DNA from: Terriglobia bacterium | GTDB lineage: Bacteria > Acidobacteriota > Terriglobia > JAIQFV01 | Reading direction: 5' to 3' | NCBI GenBank assembly: GCA_028716525.1 | Contig: JAQUPQ010000017.1 | Span: 1-64,000, forward strand | Length of the DNA stretch: 64,000 nucleotides | Shown: positions 8,161-17,410 of the stretch, piece after piece | Position numbering within the stretch: the first letter of the stretch is position 1 | Layout of the letters: every line of letters starts with the position of its first letter | Made by a program: the position numbers and the translations under genes | The notes under the pieces: model-generated | What the model was told of the DNA's origin: nothing | Seen by the model: the letters and a program-made list of their open reading frames with translations, nothing else | Database searches by the model: none

Positions 8161-9057
8161 CTACTTCTTGCGGATGCGGATTCTACCAGAGAAAGAGGAA
8201 AGATGCACTGAAGCGGCCCCGTCGTTGTAGATACCCAAGAGCGACTGTTTCAGGTTGGTGGGATTGAGGTTGTAATGCGGTTTCGATTTCAGGGGAATTT
8301 CGCTCTGGACGCTCCCTTTCACACTGCGGGCATCCAGTTCGAAGGAGGAATCTTCGGGCGTCACGACATCGATGGCGCCGCTGTAATTGGAAAGCGCGTA
8401 TTTGCCGTTATCAAAAAACGGACCGATGTAAGAAATATTTCCGGAAGCGGTGGAGGCGTCGATGGACTGGCTCTGAAGATTGTTGAACTGTATGTCACCG
8501 CTGATGGAATTGGCTTCAATGCGCCCGGAGCTGTTCGACACGGTCATGCTGCCGCTCACCGATCGCAGGATCATGGACCCGGCCACGCCCGACAACTCCA
8601 TGGAGGAGTTCAAAGCATCGACGTTGACGTTGCCCTTAACGTCCTCCACCTTCACCCTGCCCGTGACGTTGTGAATCTCCACGGCGGCCCGTTCCGGAAC
8701 TTCCAGAACATAGTCCACCGTGCGTTCAAACGGTTTCATGTTGGGGTCCAGCCAATGCGTGTCGAAGCGGACGCGATTCCCCACGGATTCCGTGTCAATT
8801 TCCACGCCCGTGGAACGCTTCGTAGCCACCACATGCACCTCGTTGCGCGGCACGCCCCGCACTACTACAAATCCGTTGTCATTGGTCAGAATAACCTGGG
8901 GTGAACTGCCCGTGGGAAAGCGCTTTTCAAAGCGGTCTCCGGCGGCCAGCGCCACCGGCGAGAAATCTCCCAGGGCCGTGACCATCGACACCGCGAGGGC
9001 GATCAACAATAACCGCCGCACAATTGGAGCAATGCGAAGACTCGATTTAAAGGACAT
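8161..9057 (-). CDS. DUF4097 family secreted beta-repeat protein
   Basis: 298 residues with an N-terminal signal sequence (LLLIALAVSMVTALGDF). From about residue 130 it has short repeated strands of the type VTGRVKVEDVKGNVNVDAL, VSGSMTVSNSSGRIEANSIS and SGDIQFNNL, which build the right-handed beta-helix-like DUF4097 domain. It overlaps the zf-HC2 gene by 11 bases. Family members commonly accompany sigma/anti-sigma pairs and are thought to act at the cell envelope; no specific function is known. Confidence 0.85.
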   Translation of the reverse strand: MSFKSSLRIAPIVRRLLLIALAVSMVTALGDFSPVALAAGDRFEKRFPTGSSPQVILTNDNGFVVVRGVPRNEVHVVATKRSTGVEIDTESVGNRVRFDTHWLDPNMKPFERTVDYVLEVPERAAVEIHNVTGRVKVEDVKGNVNVDALNSSMELSGVAGSMILRSVSGSMTVSNSSGRIEANSISGDIQFNNLQSQSIDASTASGNISYIGPFFDNGKYALSNYSGAIDVVTPEDSSFELDARSVKGSVQSEIPLKSKPHYNLNPTNLKQSLLGIYNDGAASVHLSSFSGRIRIRKK

Positions 9058-9730
9058 CAGAATGAACGATGGATGCGAGCAAATCTACTTTCTTCCGATA
9101 CGCTTCAAGCAGATATCGCTGGGCGAGCGCGTTGTTCGGATCATTCTTCACGGACTCCCGGCATTTGTCAATGTAATAGTCAATCGTTGCCAAGTTGTCT
9201 TCCAAAACAACGCGGATGGAAGGATCTAACTGGGCGATTCGCGATTGAGAGATCTTCTCGAGGGAGTCGATGGCCTGCAGGTAGTTTTGCTCAGCGATCT
9301 TGACTTCGCTGCTGACCTGCGCTTCCTGAGCGGCGTCCTCCGAAGACACGGAGGGGCCAATTCGAACCCCGTGGAAAGTCCATACTGTGGCCACCATCAG
9401 TAGAATGGCCAGAGTGGATAAGGCGGCACCCAATTGAGGCCAAGTTTCCAGCTGAAACCAAGCCCTCCAGTTCCACTTCCATGTGGGGGCTTCCGCCTCC
9501 CGTATCAGTCCTTCCGCCTCACACTCGGCATTCAAACGCGTCCACAAACGAGCATCAGGCGTAAACAGAGGGAGCTGTTGGGATTGCTCAATGACCGTCC
9601 GAAAATTGGCATAAACCGTACGGCAGTTTCGGCACACAGCCCCATGTTGTTCTATTTCAACAACTTGGGAAGGGGTGAGACCGCCGTCGATCTTTTCTGA
9701 TAGAAGTGAACGATATTGATTGCAGTTCAT
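9047..9730 (-). CDS. zf-HC2 transmembrane anti-sigma factor
   Basis: About 227 residues. MNCNQYRSLLSEKIDG opens the domain and QHGAVCRNC supplies the H-x3-C-x2-C zinc site. A membrane helix follows at about residues 105-127 (LGAALSTLAILLMVATVW). The C-terminal part is an amphipathic periplasmic helical region. ATG 9730 with an upstream GGCAGG is preferred over TTG 9748. The ECF sigma gene lies 180 bases upstream and the DUF4097 gene overlaps its end, so sigma, anti-sigma and DUF4097 form one module. Confidence 0.85.
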   Translation of the reverse strand: MNCNQYRSLLSEKIDGGLTPSQVVEIEQHGAVCRNCRTVYANFRTVIEQSQQLPLFTPDARLWTRLNAECEAEGLIREAEAPTWKWNWRAWFQLETWPQLGAALSTLAILLMVATVWTFHGVRIGPSVSSEDAAQEAQVSSEVKIAEQNYLQAIDSLEKISQSRIAQLDPSIRVVLEDNLATIDYYIDKCRESVKNDPNNALAQRYLLEAYRKKVDLLASIVHSDVL

Positions 9731-9910
9731 TGGATCTTTACCTGCCAAAATTTCATAACCTTCAAACCCTTCGATGCATAAAGCGGCTGGGGTGATGCCG
9801 GGACATTTTACATTTTTTTACTCGTCCGGAATAAGACTGATTGGAGGCTCTGAAAACCCCTCTCCCCATCTCCCTGACCCCCTTCAGCGCGCTCATTGAC
9901 AACACTCTGA

Positions 9911-10561
9911 TCAGCCTCCGGCCCCTTCTCCCTTGGCCGACACCTCGCCTTGTTCCACCAATTCTCTCAAACGCATGCGGGCCTTGTGGAGCTGGGATTT
10001 TGAATTTCCAATGGAGCAGCCCAACATTTTTGCGATCTCGTTGTGCTCGTAGCCCTCAATGTCGTGGAGAATAAAAATCGCCCGGTAACCCGGCGGCAGG
10101 TTGGAGATGGCCCGCTCCAGATTGACCCGGTCCAAGGACCCCGCCAAGCGGATATCTTTATCTTCCAACTCCCGGGGAGGCGCCGTTTCGTCTCCGCGAT
10201 CGATGGTTTCGTCGATTGAAATTTGATCCGGGACTTTCTTACGCAGATGCATCAAGACCACGTTGACGGTCATGCGATGCAGCCAAGTGGAAAAAGCCGA
10301 CTCTCCCCGGAACGTCGCAACCTTCCGGAACAACTGCATGAAGGCCTCTTGGGCCAGATCTTCGGCTTCCGAGGTGGAGCCGGTCATGCGCAGACACAGG
10401 GAGTAGACCCGCTTCTTGTGGAGATGGTAGAGGAACTCAAAAGCCGTCCCATCACCCTTTTGGGCGAGTTGAATGGCTCTCGCTTCAGTCAGCTCTGGCG
10501 GTTGGGATCGAGTCTGATTTGGCAATCTAGGGCGACTCCAACTTTTGGGCGACGATAACAA
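9911..10561 (-). CDS. ECF-family RNA polymerase sigma factor
   Basis: 216 residues. Region 2 is seen at GSTSEAEDLAQEAFMQLFRK and STWLHRMTVNVVLMHLRKK, region 4 at LPPGYRAIFILHDIEGYEH and IAKMLGCSIGNSKSQLHKAR. The start appears to be TTG at 10561; no ATG gives a full region 1.2/2. Second sigma/anti-sigma pair in the window and distinct from the first. The propeller gene ends only 25 bases upstream, so it may be co-transcribed with the envelope genes at 10587-14807. Confidence 0.9.
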   Translation of the reverse strand: MLSSPKSWSRPRLPNQTRSQPPELTEARAIQLAQKGDGTAFEFLYHLHKKRVYSLCLRMTGSTSEAEDLAQEAFMQLFRKVATFRGESAFSTWLHRMTVNVVLMHLRKKVPDQISIDETIDRGDETAPPRELEDKDIRLAGSLDRVNLERAISNLPPGYRAIFILHDIEGYEHNEIAKMLGCSIGNSKSQLHKARMRLRELVEQGEVSAKGEGAGG

Positions 10562-10586
10562 AAAATGTTTAAATCGTTCGGATGAT

Positions 10587-12827
10587 CTATTTCTTCTCGA
10601 CGGTCACAACCGCCTTGGCCAATCCCGGATTACCGCTGGAGTCGTAAACTCGCAGGGTGACGACATGCTCGCCCGGCGAAAGGGCCTCGGCGTGAACTGT
10701 AAATTCTTCGAATTTCGAATCCACCAACCCGTCGTCGGAAGTCAGCATCTGCCACCGGCCGCTATCCAGCGCATATTCGGCCCGACGCAACGGCGACTGT
10801 TCATCGCTCGCCCTGAAATGCACCGTCAGGCTTCCGGGATCAACGGACTGCCCCGTGGGCTCCACTTTGGGCGGGGTGTTGTCTATCGTGAACACCTCGC
10901 TCTCCATTTCGGTCGTAAGAGCCGCACCGGCCGGATTTGAAAGGGCGTCGCTGGCCACCACTTTGAACCGATATTTTCCATCCGGGAGTGTTTCCGGATC
11001 CAAGCCATAGCTGCTTTCTCGCAAATCCTTTTTGAGGAGCCTCCAATTCTTTTCCTGAAGGCCCCGCAGATACACGGAATATTCCATGATGTCGTGGTCC
11101 TTATCCTCAGCCTGCCAACTCAAGGTCACTCGCGAGCGCGAAAGCGTGGGCGATGCAAAGGCCGTCACAGTGATAGTCCCGGGACTCTCTACAGAGGTTG
11201 TTCCGGTCTTGGCCTCGACGTCTGAACTGCTGCCTTCCGCAGACCCCGCCGGATGCCGCAACGGCGGAAGTCCTTGAGGGGTGACCTTCACCGATTGAAT
11301 GACCGGACGCACATTCTGGGGCAGGTAAGCCACGGAAACCAGATCCAGCGAAGGCGCTGCTTGACCACTGCCTCGCAATTCGCCTTTCCATTGGATAAAT
11401 CGCGCTGCCGGGCTCGTGATCTGCTCTCCATCCGATCGCGTGTAGGCGCCGGACCAATCGCTCCAGGTGGCGTCGGGATTTTCGGAATTCCCGCTCCGTG
11501 TAAAAAATCGAATCGATGTGCCGGACGGAGCATCGCCCTGCCAGGAAATAACACCCCACCTTGAAACGCTCTGAGTATCTTTAATCTCAGACTCCACTTG
11601 GCCTAAGGCGGGCATCGAGGGACCCAGTTGGTATAACTTGCCGATATTGCTTGTCGCCGCGAACACCTCGTTTCCCCGCCGAATCAGCCGAGAAACCTGC
11701 GCCTCGTTGGTCTGAGCCACCAGCTGGGTCCTGTGATCCGGCTCGACGGCGTACAACCGACCTTTGGAATCGGTCGAAAACAACAGCGTCTGTCCCTGCA
11801 AGAGCATATCGAACGCATCTTCATCGCGTGAACTCCACAGTGACTCCGTGGCCAGGTCCGGCGCAATCCGATAAATGGCGCTGCGAAGCCCGCCCGCCGG
11901 ACCCAAGGTAAAGGTGGGCGGGGCAAACGACTGCTCGACCGGCATCTCCACCACCGTGGGAGTCGTTTCATTCGGTGTCACGGTGACGGTAGCGGTCGTG
12001 GGCGCGACCGGAATTGAACTCCCGGGGATGATGGGCGCAAATCGCTGCTGAATTTTTTCGTTCATACAGCTGATGTAAATCGAGCCGTCGGAAGCCGGCG
12101 TAATGGCATGAACTTCCTGCAGCGGCGAATCGAAAAGAACAAATCCCTTTCCCGCCGCATTAATCTTAAAGAGAAGGCCCCCCGGGAAGGTCCCCGCCAA
12201 AACATTTCCCTGTGGGTCCACGGCCAGCGACATCACTTGCGTTTGCTTGGTTTCGTAAAACAGTGTTCCCTTTCCAGAAGGGTCCACTTTGTAAATCTTT
12301 CCTTGATCGCCGGTGGCCACGAAAAGGGTTCCGGAAGGATCGAAGGCCAACGCCCAAATATACTTTGAATGCGGATTAAAAAATTCACTGGCAGTGCCGT
12401 CGGGTTGAACTTTGAACACCTTTCCATCGGGGGACGAGCCCACGTAGAGATTGTCATGAGCGTCCACCGCAAGTCCGAAGATATCCAGTTCCTTGGCCGT
12501 ATAAAACAAGCGTCCTTCGTTCTTCGGATTCACTGCAAACACTTTTCCGCTGTGACCCGTTCCCAAAAAGAGATTTCCCTTGGAATCGGACGCCATCGTC
12601 CAGACCAAAACCTGATCCGTGGAAAAGATGGATTTTAAGTCGGGGGCGAGCGTTACGCGGCCCTCTTGGGTGATGGAACAGCCATCGACCTTACCTCGTT
12701 GGAAGTCGTGGAATGAGGAAATCTCCCAAAAGGTGGGTGCGACTGCCCACGCGGGGAAGGCTCCAATCCACCATCCCAGTAAGCCGCCGACAGACCCCCA
12801 CACTAGAAATTTCAAAATTCGTCGCAT
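10587..12827 (-). CDS. Secreted beta-propeller protein with C-terminal Ig-like domains
   Basis: About 746 residues. A signal sequence (MRRILKFLVWGSVGGLLGWW) precedes repeated propeller strands such as GNLFLGTGHSGKVFAVNP, DNLYVGSSPDGKVFKVQPDG and GTLFVATGDQGKIYKVDPSG. The C-terminal third has two Ig/fibronectin-like modules (SRVTLSWQAEDKDHDIMEYS; LSPGEHVVTLRVYDSSGNPG). AAGGAG with good spacing fixes the ATG at 12827. It is probably exported and protein- or glycan-binding; ligand unknown. It follows the S55 peptidase gene by 66 bases. Confidence 0.8.
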   Translation of the reverse strand: MRRILKFLVWGSVGGLLGWWIGAFPAWAVAPTFWEISSFHDFQRGKVDGCSITQEGRVTLAPDLKSIFSTDQVLVWTMASDSKGNLFLGTGHSGKVFAVNPKNEGRLFYTAKELDIFGLAVDAHDNLYVGSSPDGKVFKVQPDGTASEFFNPHSKYIWALAFDPSGTLFVATGDQGKIYKVDPSGKGTLFYETKQTQVMSLAVDPQGNVLAGTFPGGLLFKINAAGKGFVLFDSPLQEVHAITPASDGSIYISCMNEKIQQRFAPIIPGSSIPVAPTTATVTVTPNETTPTVVEMPVEQSFAPPTFTLGPAGGLRSAIYRIAPDLATESLWSSRDEDAFDMLLQGQTLLFSTDSKGRLYAVEPDHRTQLVAQTNEAQVSRLIRRGNEVFAATSNIGKLYQLGPSMPALGQVESEIKDTQSVSRWGVISWQGDAPSGTSIRFFTRSGNSENPDATWSDWSGAYTRSDGEQITSPAARFIQWKGELRGSGQAAPSLDLVSVAYLPQNVRPVIQSVKVTPQGLPPLRHPAGSAEGSSSDVEAKTGTTSVESPGTITVTAFASPTLSRSRVTLSWQAEDKDHDIMEYSVYLRGLQEKNWRLLKKDLRESSYGLDPETLPDGKYRFKVVASDALSNPAGAALTTEMESEVFTIDNTPPKVEPTGQSVDPGSLTVHFRASDEQSPLRRAEYALDSGRWQMLTSDDGLVDSKFEEFTVHAEALSPGEHVVTLRVYDSSGNPGLAKAVVTVEKK

Positions 12828-12893
12828 TGCTTCTCCTTGAATGGAATCAAAAGACTCACCCACGAGCGGCGGAGGTGAAGGAAACTCGGGCGC

Positions 12894-14807
12894 TCATTTG
12901 AGGACCGTCACATTCAGCCATTTCTGCCCGGTCAACATGAGATTCAACGGCGCGCCTTCAAAGATGGCCAAGGTGGAGGTTCGCAGGATGGTCTGATTGA
13001 CCCCGGAGGTGCGGTCCGCCGAAAGAATGGCTTGCAAGGAGGGCGGCACCGCCGGATAGGTTTCACCGAATAAGGCTGCGGATTCTTCCATCCGGGAAAC
13101 CCGCACATACAGCCGGTTATTCTGCCGGGTGTGATTGACTGTGCGAATCAATTGCGCCACATCTTTCGGAAAAAAAGTAGGCCGTGTTTCCCGATTTTCA
13201 ATCTGCGACAACGTTCCACCATCGCTGACACTCACTTGCAGGGGTCCGGGAGTCACATTTTCAGGAATCGTTACCGGAATGGAAGTCTCCACTTCCTCAC
13301 CATTGGTTTTGCGCAACATCGCATGCACTTCCATTTTGGCGCCTGCCCGGACTTCCCGCTCGTCCGCCCAAATTCTCTCCAAACTGGCCTGGCGCTTCTC
13401 GTCCCAGGAAGTCACGTCCAGTTCAATGGAATCAATCTGGACGTCCTTGAGCCCGCTTTGCATGAGGAAATTGACGGGGTTGGCCACCAGCAAGGAAGCA
13501 ATCGCCGAGGCATTGGCATCACCGGAAACAAAATTCTCGATCTTGACCTGCTGCTTTCCTTTCAAGGCGATGGTTCCCTGCAATTCCAGGGTGGATTCAC
13601 CGAGCGTCCGTTCACTGGAACTCAATGCCGAGAAGACTGTGAAATTCACCATCAAGGGCGTCAAAAAGCGATCATTCACCGTCTCAAAATGAAAAACTTT
13701 CCCCTCATTGCGGCTGGACCGCAAACGGATCGTGACGGGAATCATCTTGGGCGCTAGGCCGATCTCTCCGCTGATGCCGCTCACACGATCTTGTTTGATG
13801 GTACCGATCAATTCCGTCGGCACGGAAAGTTCCGTGGAACTCATGACGCTGGGCAGCACCGTGATCAGCCGGGTCTTGGTCATAGGAAGCTCGGTGGGGC
13901 CGCTTTGTAAGAAGGCGTGGCCGAAGGCATAGATGCGATCGCCATCCCGGTACGTCACCTTGCCGGAGGCCGTCGCACCGAACACGCCTCGCACCAACTG
14001 GGCCCCTACGCCCGAGCCGGGCTCGATGTCAGCGGCTTCGGAAAGCGTGTTGTCAACAACGTCGCTCCCGCCCATGGCGCCCCCCATCACGGGTGTCAAT
14101 CCCAAAGCGCGGAACTGGGGACGGAAGTATTCCACCGCAGCCGGAGAAAAACCGGAAAGCAACAGCGGTGTGTCAATGGGTTTCAATTCCGACGGATTCG
14201 GGAAAGAGTCGCCTACCGCGCCCGGTTTCTCCAATTCCACCCGGGGTCGAAACGACGGCACCAAGGCCCACAATTGACTTTGCAACGATTGACTGGGGTC
14301 GTAGGAAGCTCGCGATGCCGCCGGACTCACCGTGCCGCCCGGTGCCGGAACGTCCTCCGCCGCCGAACTGCCGGCCACCATGTTTTGGATCGGGGTGATG
14401 GCAGCGATGGCCTCTTTGGAGAATGGAAAAGCGTACGCGACCGCCCCTAACAATTTTCCTTCAACAAAAACGGGGCTTCCACTCATCCCTGCGAAAACAC
14501 CCGTCTCGGCCAGGGGCCCTCCCGAGAGTTTGGCAAACACGGCGTTTTGCTTGGGAAGAAAGTTCTCAACCACACCCAGGATCTCGACATTGAAATCGGA
14601 AACGGTATCCCCCTGGAAGACCGTGTGTCCCACGCCCTTCATCCCCGGCCGCAAATCTTTGAGGTCAAAGAAAGGTACGGCCGCTTGCTTGGCGGGATGC
14701 CCAGAGGGGGGCGCTGCATCCCCCGGAGCAAGCCGGCTGCGGGCTTGCGCCAGCGCCAAGGTTCCCCACAACATCACCAACAACCACACCAGATATCGTA
14801 ACTTCAT
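12894..14807 (-). CDS. SpoIVB-type (peptidase family S55) secreted serine peptidase
   Basis: 637 residues with a signal peptide (LVWLLVMLWGTLALAQA). FFDLKDLRPGMKGVGHTVFQ, then GVFAGMSGSPVFVEGKLLGA and FPFSKEAIAAITPIQNM are the S55 signature; the Ser in GMSGSP is the expected nucleophile. S55 is best known from the sporulation protease SpoIVB, but members also occur in non-sporulating Gram-negatives. The C-terminal 300 residues have no recognised domain. It could process an envelope substrate, and the sigma/anti-sigma pair in the same gene run is one candidate (inference). Confidence 0.85.
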   Translation of the reverse strand: MKLRYLVWLLVMLWGTLALAQARSRLAPGDAAPPSGHPAKQAAVPFFDLKDLRPGMKGVGHTVFQGDTVSDFNVEILGVVENFLPKQNAVFAKLSGGPLAETGVFAGMSGSPVFVEGKLLGAVAYAFPFSKEAIAAITPIQNMVAGSSAAEDVPAPGGTVSPAASRASYDPSQSLQSQLWALVPSFRPRVELEKPGAVGDSFPNPSELKPIDTPLLLSGFSPAAVEYFRPQFRALGLTPVMGGAMGGSDVVDNTLSEAADIEPGSGVGAQLVRGVFGATASGKVTYRDGDRIYAFGHAFLQSGPTELPMTKTRLITVLPSVMSSTELSVPTELIGTIKQDRVSGISGEIGLAPKMIPVTIRLRSSRNEGKVFHFETVNDRFLTPLMVNFTVFSALSSSERTLGESTLELQGTIALKGKQQVKIENFVSGDANASAIASLLVANPVNFLMQSGLKDVQIDSIELDVTSWDEKRQASLERIWADEREVRAGAKMEVHAMLRKTNGEEVETSIPVTIPENVTPGPLQVSVSDGGTLSQIENRETRPTFFPKDVAQLIRTVNHTRQNNRLYVRVSRMEESAALFGETYPAVPPSLQAILSADRTSGVNQTILRTSTLAIFEGAPLNLMLTGQKWLNVTVLK

Positions 14808-15252
14808 ACTCTTCGTCCTGCTCCCTGCAGCATTTCAAAAACCCTGCAATTTTTATTGACTGCTTCTCTATCTTAAGACTCTGGAAACACCCCCGGAGTT
14901 TCAAAACCCGCTCCGGCGCTCAATCCGGTGTCCCCAGTCAGCCCGCGTCGTGGGATCATCCTCGGGTGGCGATTCGTCCAAATACCGTAAGACGAGCCAG
15001 TTTAGTTTAAAGGTGAAAGGGAGTCAATTGCCCCGCCGGACGGACGACCCTACTTTTTCGCTTCGACACGAAATCCCCAGGGCCGTTGCACGCGCCATCG
15101 CGGCAAACGATCCGCCAAAGGAACTTGCATTATCCGGGTTCGTTCGGATATAACGCCGCTTCGAAGTGCGGCCCACCCGAGCGGGCCGCGGGGTGGTTCT
15201 GCCCTCACCCCGCACGCCGAAGGCTCCATGGGAAACGCCGGCAAAAAATATT

Positions 15253-15295
15253 TTGACAGGTCCGGGCCGGTGTTTTAAAATGAAAATGATTTTCA
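15253..15295 (+). promoter_or_regulatory. feoB promoter with Fur-like operator
   Basis: TTGACA (15253-15258), a 17-base spacer and TAAAAT (15276-15281) make a near-consensus housekeeping promoter. TGAAAATGATTTTCA at 15281-15295 is a perfect 7-1-7 palindrome of the Fur-box type and overlaps the expected transcription start, so a bound repressor would block initiation. feoB follows 88 bases downstream. The stretch 14808-15252 before it shows no gene or other signal that I can support. Confidence 0.75.
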
Positions 15296-15383
15296 TTATC
15301 AGGGTTTGAGATCCGGGCCCTGAATGGGAGGCTTTCGCCGGACCCTTCCGGAGGCGGACCGGTTCTCCCCACGACAGGTCTTC

Positions 15384-17354
15384 ATGAATTCTGCTGCGGC
15401 AACGTCCACTGTGCTTCGCAAGATCGCGTTGGTGGGCAACCCCAACGTGGGAAAGTCCGTGTTGTTCGGGCAGCTCACGGGCCAATATGTCATGGTGTCC
15501 AATTATCCCGGCACCACCGTGGAAGTGTCGCGCGGCACGGCGCCCATTTACCGCGAAACCTTCGAAATCATCGACACCCCCGGCGTGAACAGCCTTATTC
15601 CACAATCCGAAGATGAACGGGTGACCCGCGACATTCTCCTCACCGAAAAACCGGATCTCATCATTCAAGTCGCGGATGCCAAGAACCTGCGCCGCTCCCT
15701 GCTGCTCACTCTGCAGCTGGCGGAACTCGAATGTCCTCTGGTCATCGATCTCAATATGATCGACGAATGTCGCACCCGCGGCATCGTGGTCGACTCCAAA
15801 AGCATCAGCTCGCTGTTCGGAGTGCCGGTGGTTGAAACCATCGCCACCACGGGCGAGGGTTTTCGAAAATTATTCGATGCCGTCAAGAATGCCCGCATTC
15901 CGCAAGACCCGCACCAGGGGGATTCGCAGGCCCTTACGGCGCAAATCCGATCGCAGCTCGGCGAAAATCCGCGAGTTCCGCCCCGCCTCTCTGTCGAATG
16001 GCTGGCGGCGCCCGATGAGGCACTGCGCGCTTCGGTTGAAAATTTAATCCCGAAGGAAAAGCTCAGCCGCATCCAGACCGAGGTTGAACAATTCCGTGAG
16101 CAATTCCATCAATCAGCCGCTTCCATGATCCATCGGGAACGCATGGCTTTCTTGGACCAACATGTGGACTCTCTTCGCACGGTCATGCCCTTCAACCGAA
16201 AAGTCTTTTTTGAGAAGTTGGGCCGTTGGAGCCGCGAACCTCTGACGGGTATTCCCATTCTCCTGGTCGTCCTTTTTCTGATGTACGAATTTGTAGGTGT
16301 CCTGGGCGCTCAAACCGCCGTCAATTTTCTTGAGAAGACGCTGTTCGGCCGTTACATCGTCCCCGTGGCGCGAGCCGGCTTCAACCGCTTCCTGCCCTTC
16401 CCGTTTATCGACGACCTGTTTGTGGGTCCTTATGGTTTGATCTCCATGGCCCTGTCGTACGCCGTGGCCATCGTGCTGCCGATCGTCGGAACCTTCTTTC
16501 TGGCTTTCGGTTTTTTGGAAGATAGCGGATATCTGCCGCGTCTATCGATTCTTTCGGACCGCCTGTTCCGCGCCATGGGTCTCAATGGCAAAGCGGTTCT
16601 TCCGCTGATTCTGGGTTTGGGCTGTGACACCATGGCCACCGTCACCACACGTGTTCTGGCCACCAAGAAAGAAAGGATAATCGCCACGCTTTTGCTGGCG
16701 TTGGGAATTCCCTGCTCCGCCCAGTTGGGAGTCATCCTGGGAATCACGGCCGGCATTTCACGAATTGCCGTGTTCACAATTTTCGGGACGGTCACCCTGC
16801 AGGTGTTTTTGGTCGGTTATCTGTCTTCCCTCATTGTCCGCGGCCGCCGCAGCGATTTCATTTTCGAAATCCCGCCGATTCGCATTCCGCAACTGCGAAA
16901 CATCGGATTCAAAACCTGGATGCGGATGAAGTGGTACGTACGGGAAGCGGTTCCGCTGTTCGTCTTGGGAACTCTCCTTCTCTTCGTGCTCGACAAGCTG
17001 AGGATTTTGAATTCAATCATTCGAGCCACCGAACCCGTGGTCGTGAAACTGTTGGGACTTCCGTCTGAAGCCGCCACCGCCTTTATTCTGGGCTTTTTGC
17101 GCCGCGACTACGGCGCCGCCGGTCTCTATCGCCTGGCTGAAAACGGTCTGCTGGATCACGTTCAGATCGTGATCGCGCTGGTCACCATGACCTTGTTTGT
17201 TCCCTGCACGGCCAACTTCTTTATGATGATCAAGGAACACGGCTGGAAGCGCGCGGTTTACATTGCGCTCGTGATTACACCCATCGCCCTGGGCACGGGC
17301 GGCGCCTTGAATTGGATTCTGCATCATGCGCCGGAATTCAGCCGGCTGCTTTAA
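15384..17354 (+). CDS. feoB: Ferrous iron transporter FeoB
   Basis: About 656 residues. The N-terminal G domain has GNPNVGKS (G1), the switch region around NYPGTTVEVSRG and DTPGVNS (G3). After a helical linker come about nine membrane helices with the gate motifs LGCDTMATVTTR and GIPCSAQLGV and the conserved RRDYGAAG. It moves Fe(II) across the inner membrane. ATG 15384 with an AGGT upstream is preferred over the open frame from 15324. No separate feoA gene is present; a FeoA-like domain ends the regulator encoded 56 bases downstream. Confidence 0.95.
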   Translation: MNSAAATSTVLRKIALVGNPNVGKSVLFGQLTGQYVMVSNYPGTTVEVSRGTAPIYRETFEIIDTPGVNSLIPQSEDERVTRDILLTEKPDLIIQVADAKNLRRSLLLTLQLAELECPLVIDLNMIDECRTRGIVVDSKSISSLFGVPVVETIATTGEGFRKLFDAVKNARIPQDPHQGDSQALTAQIRSQLGENPRVPPRLSVEWLAAPDEALRASVENLIPKEKLSRIQTEVEQFREQFHQSAASMIHRERMAFLDQHVDSLRTVMPFNRKVFFEKLGRWSREPLTGIPILLVVLFLMYEFVGVLGAQTAVNFLEKTLFGRYIVPVARAGFNRFLPFPFIDDLFVGPYGLISMALSYAVAIVLPIVGTFFLAFGFLEDSGYLPRLSILSDRLFRAMGLNGKAVLPLILGLGCDTMATVTTRVLATKKERIIATLLLALGIPCSAQLGVILGITAGISRIAVFTIFGTVTLQVFLVGYLSSLIVRGRRSDFIFEIPPIRIPQLRNIGFKTWMRMKWYVREAVPLFVLGTLLLFVLDKLRILNSIIRATEPVVVKLLGLPSEAATAFILGFLRRDYGAAGLYRLAENGLLDHVQIVIALVTMTLFVPCTANFFMMIKEHGWKRAVYIALVITPIALGTGGALNWILHHAPEFSRLL

Positions 17355-17410
17355 TATCGTTGTTCCCGAAACGGACGGCCGCTGAACCTCCCGCCGCCCT
17401 GGAGGACGCC

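Noticed and set aside
14950-15153. 67-residue open frame upstream of feoB
   Set aside because: No ribosome binding site and composition unlike a protein; it precedes a well-defined promoter on the same strand.
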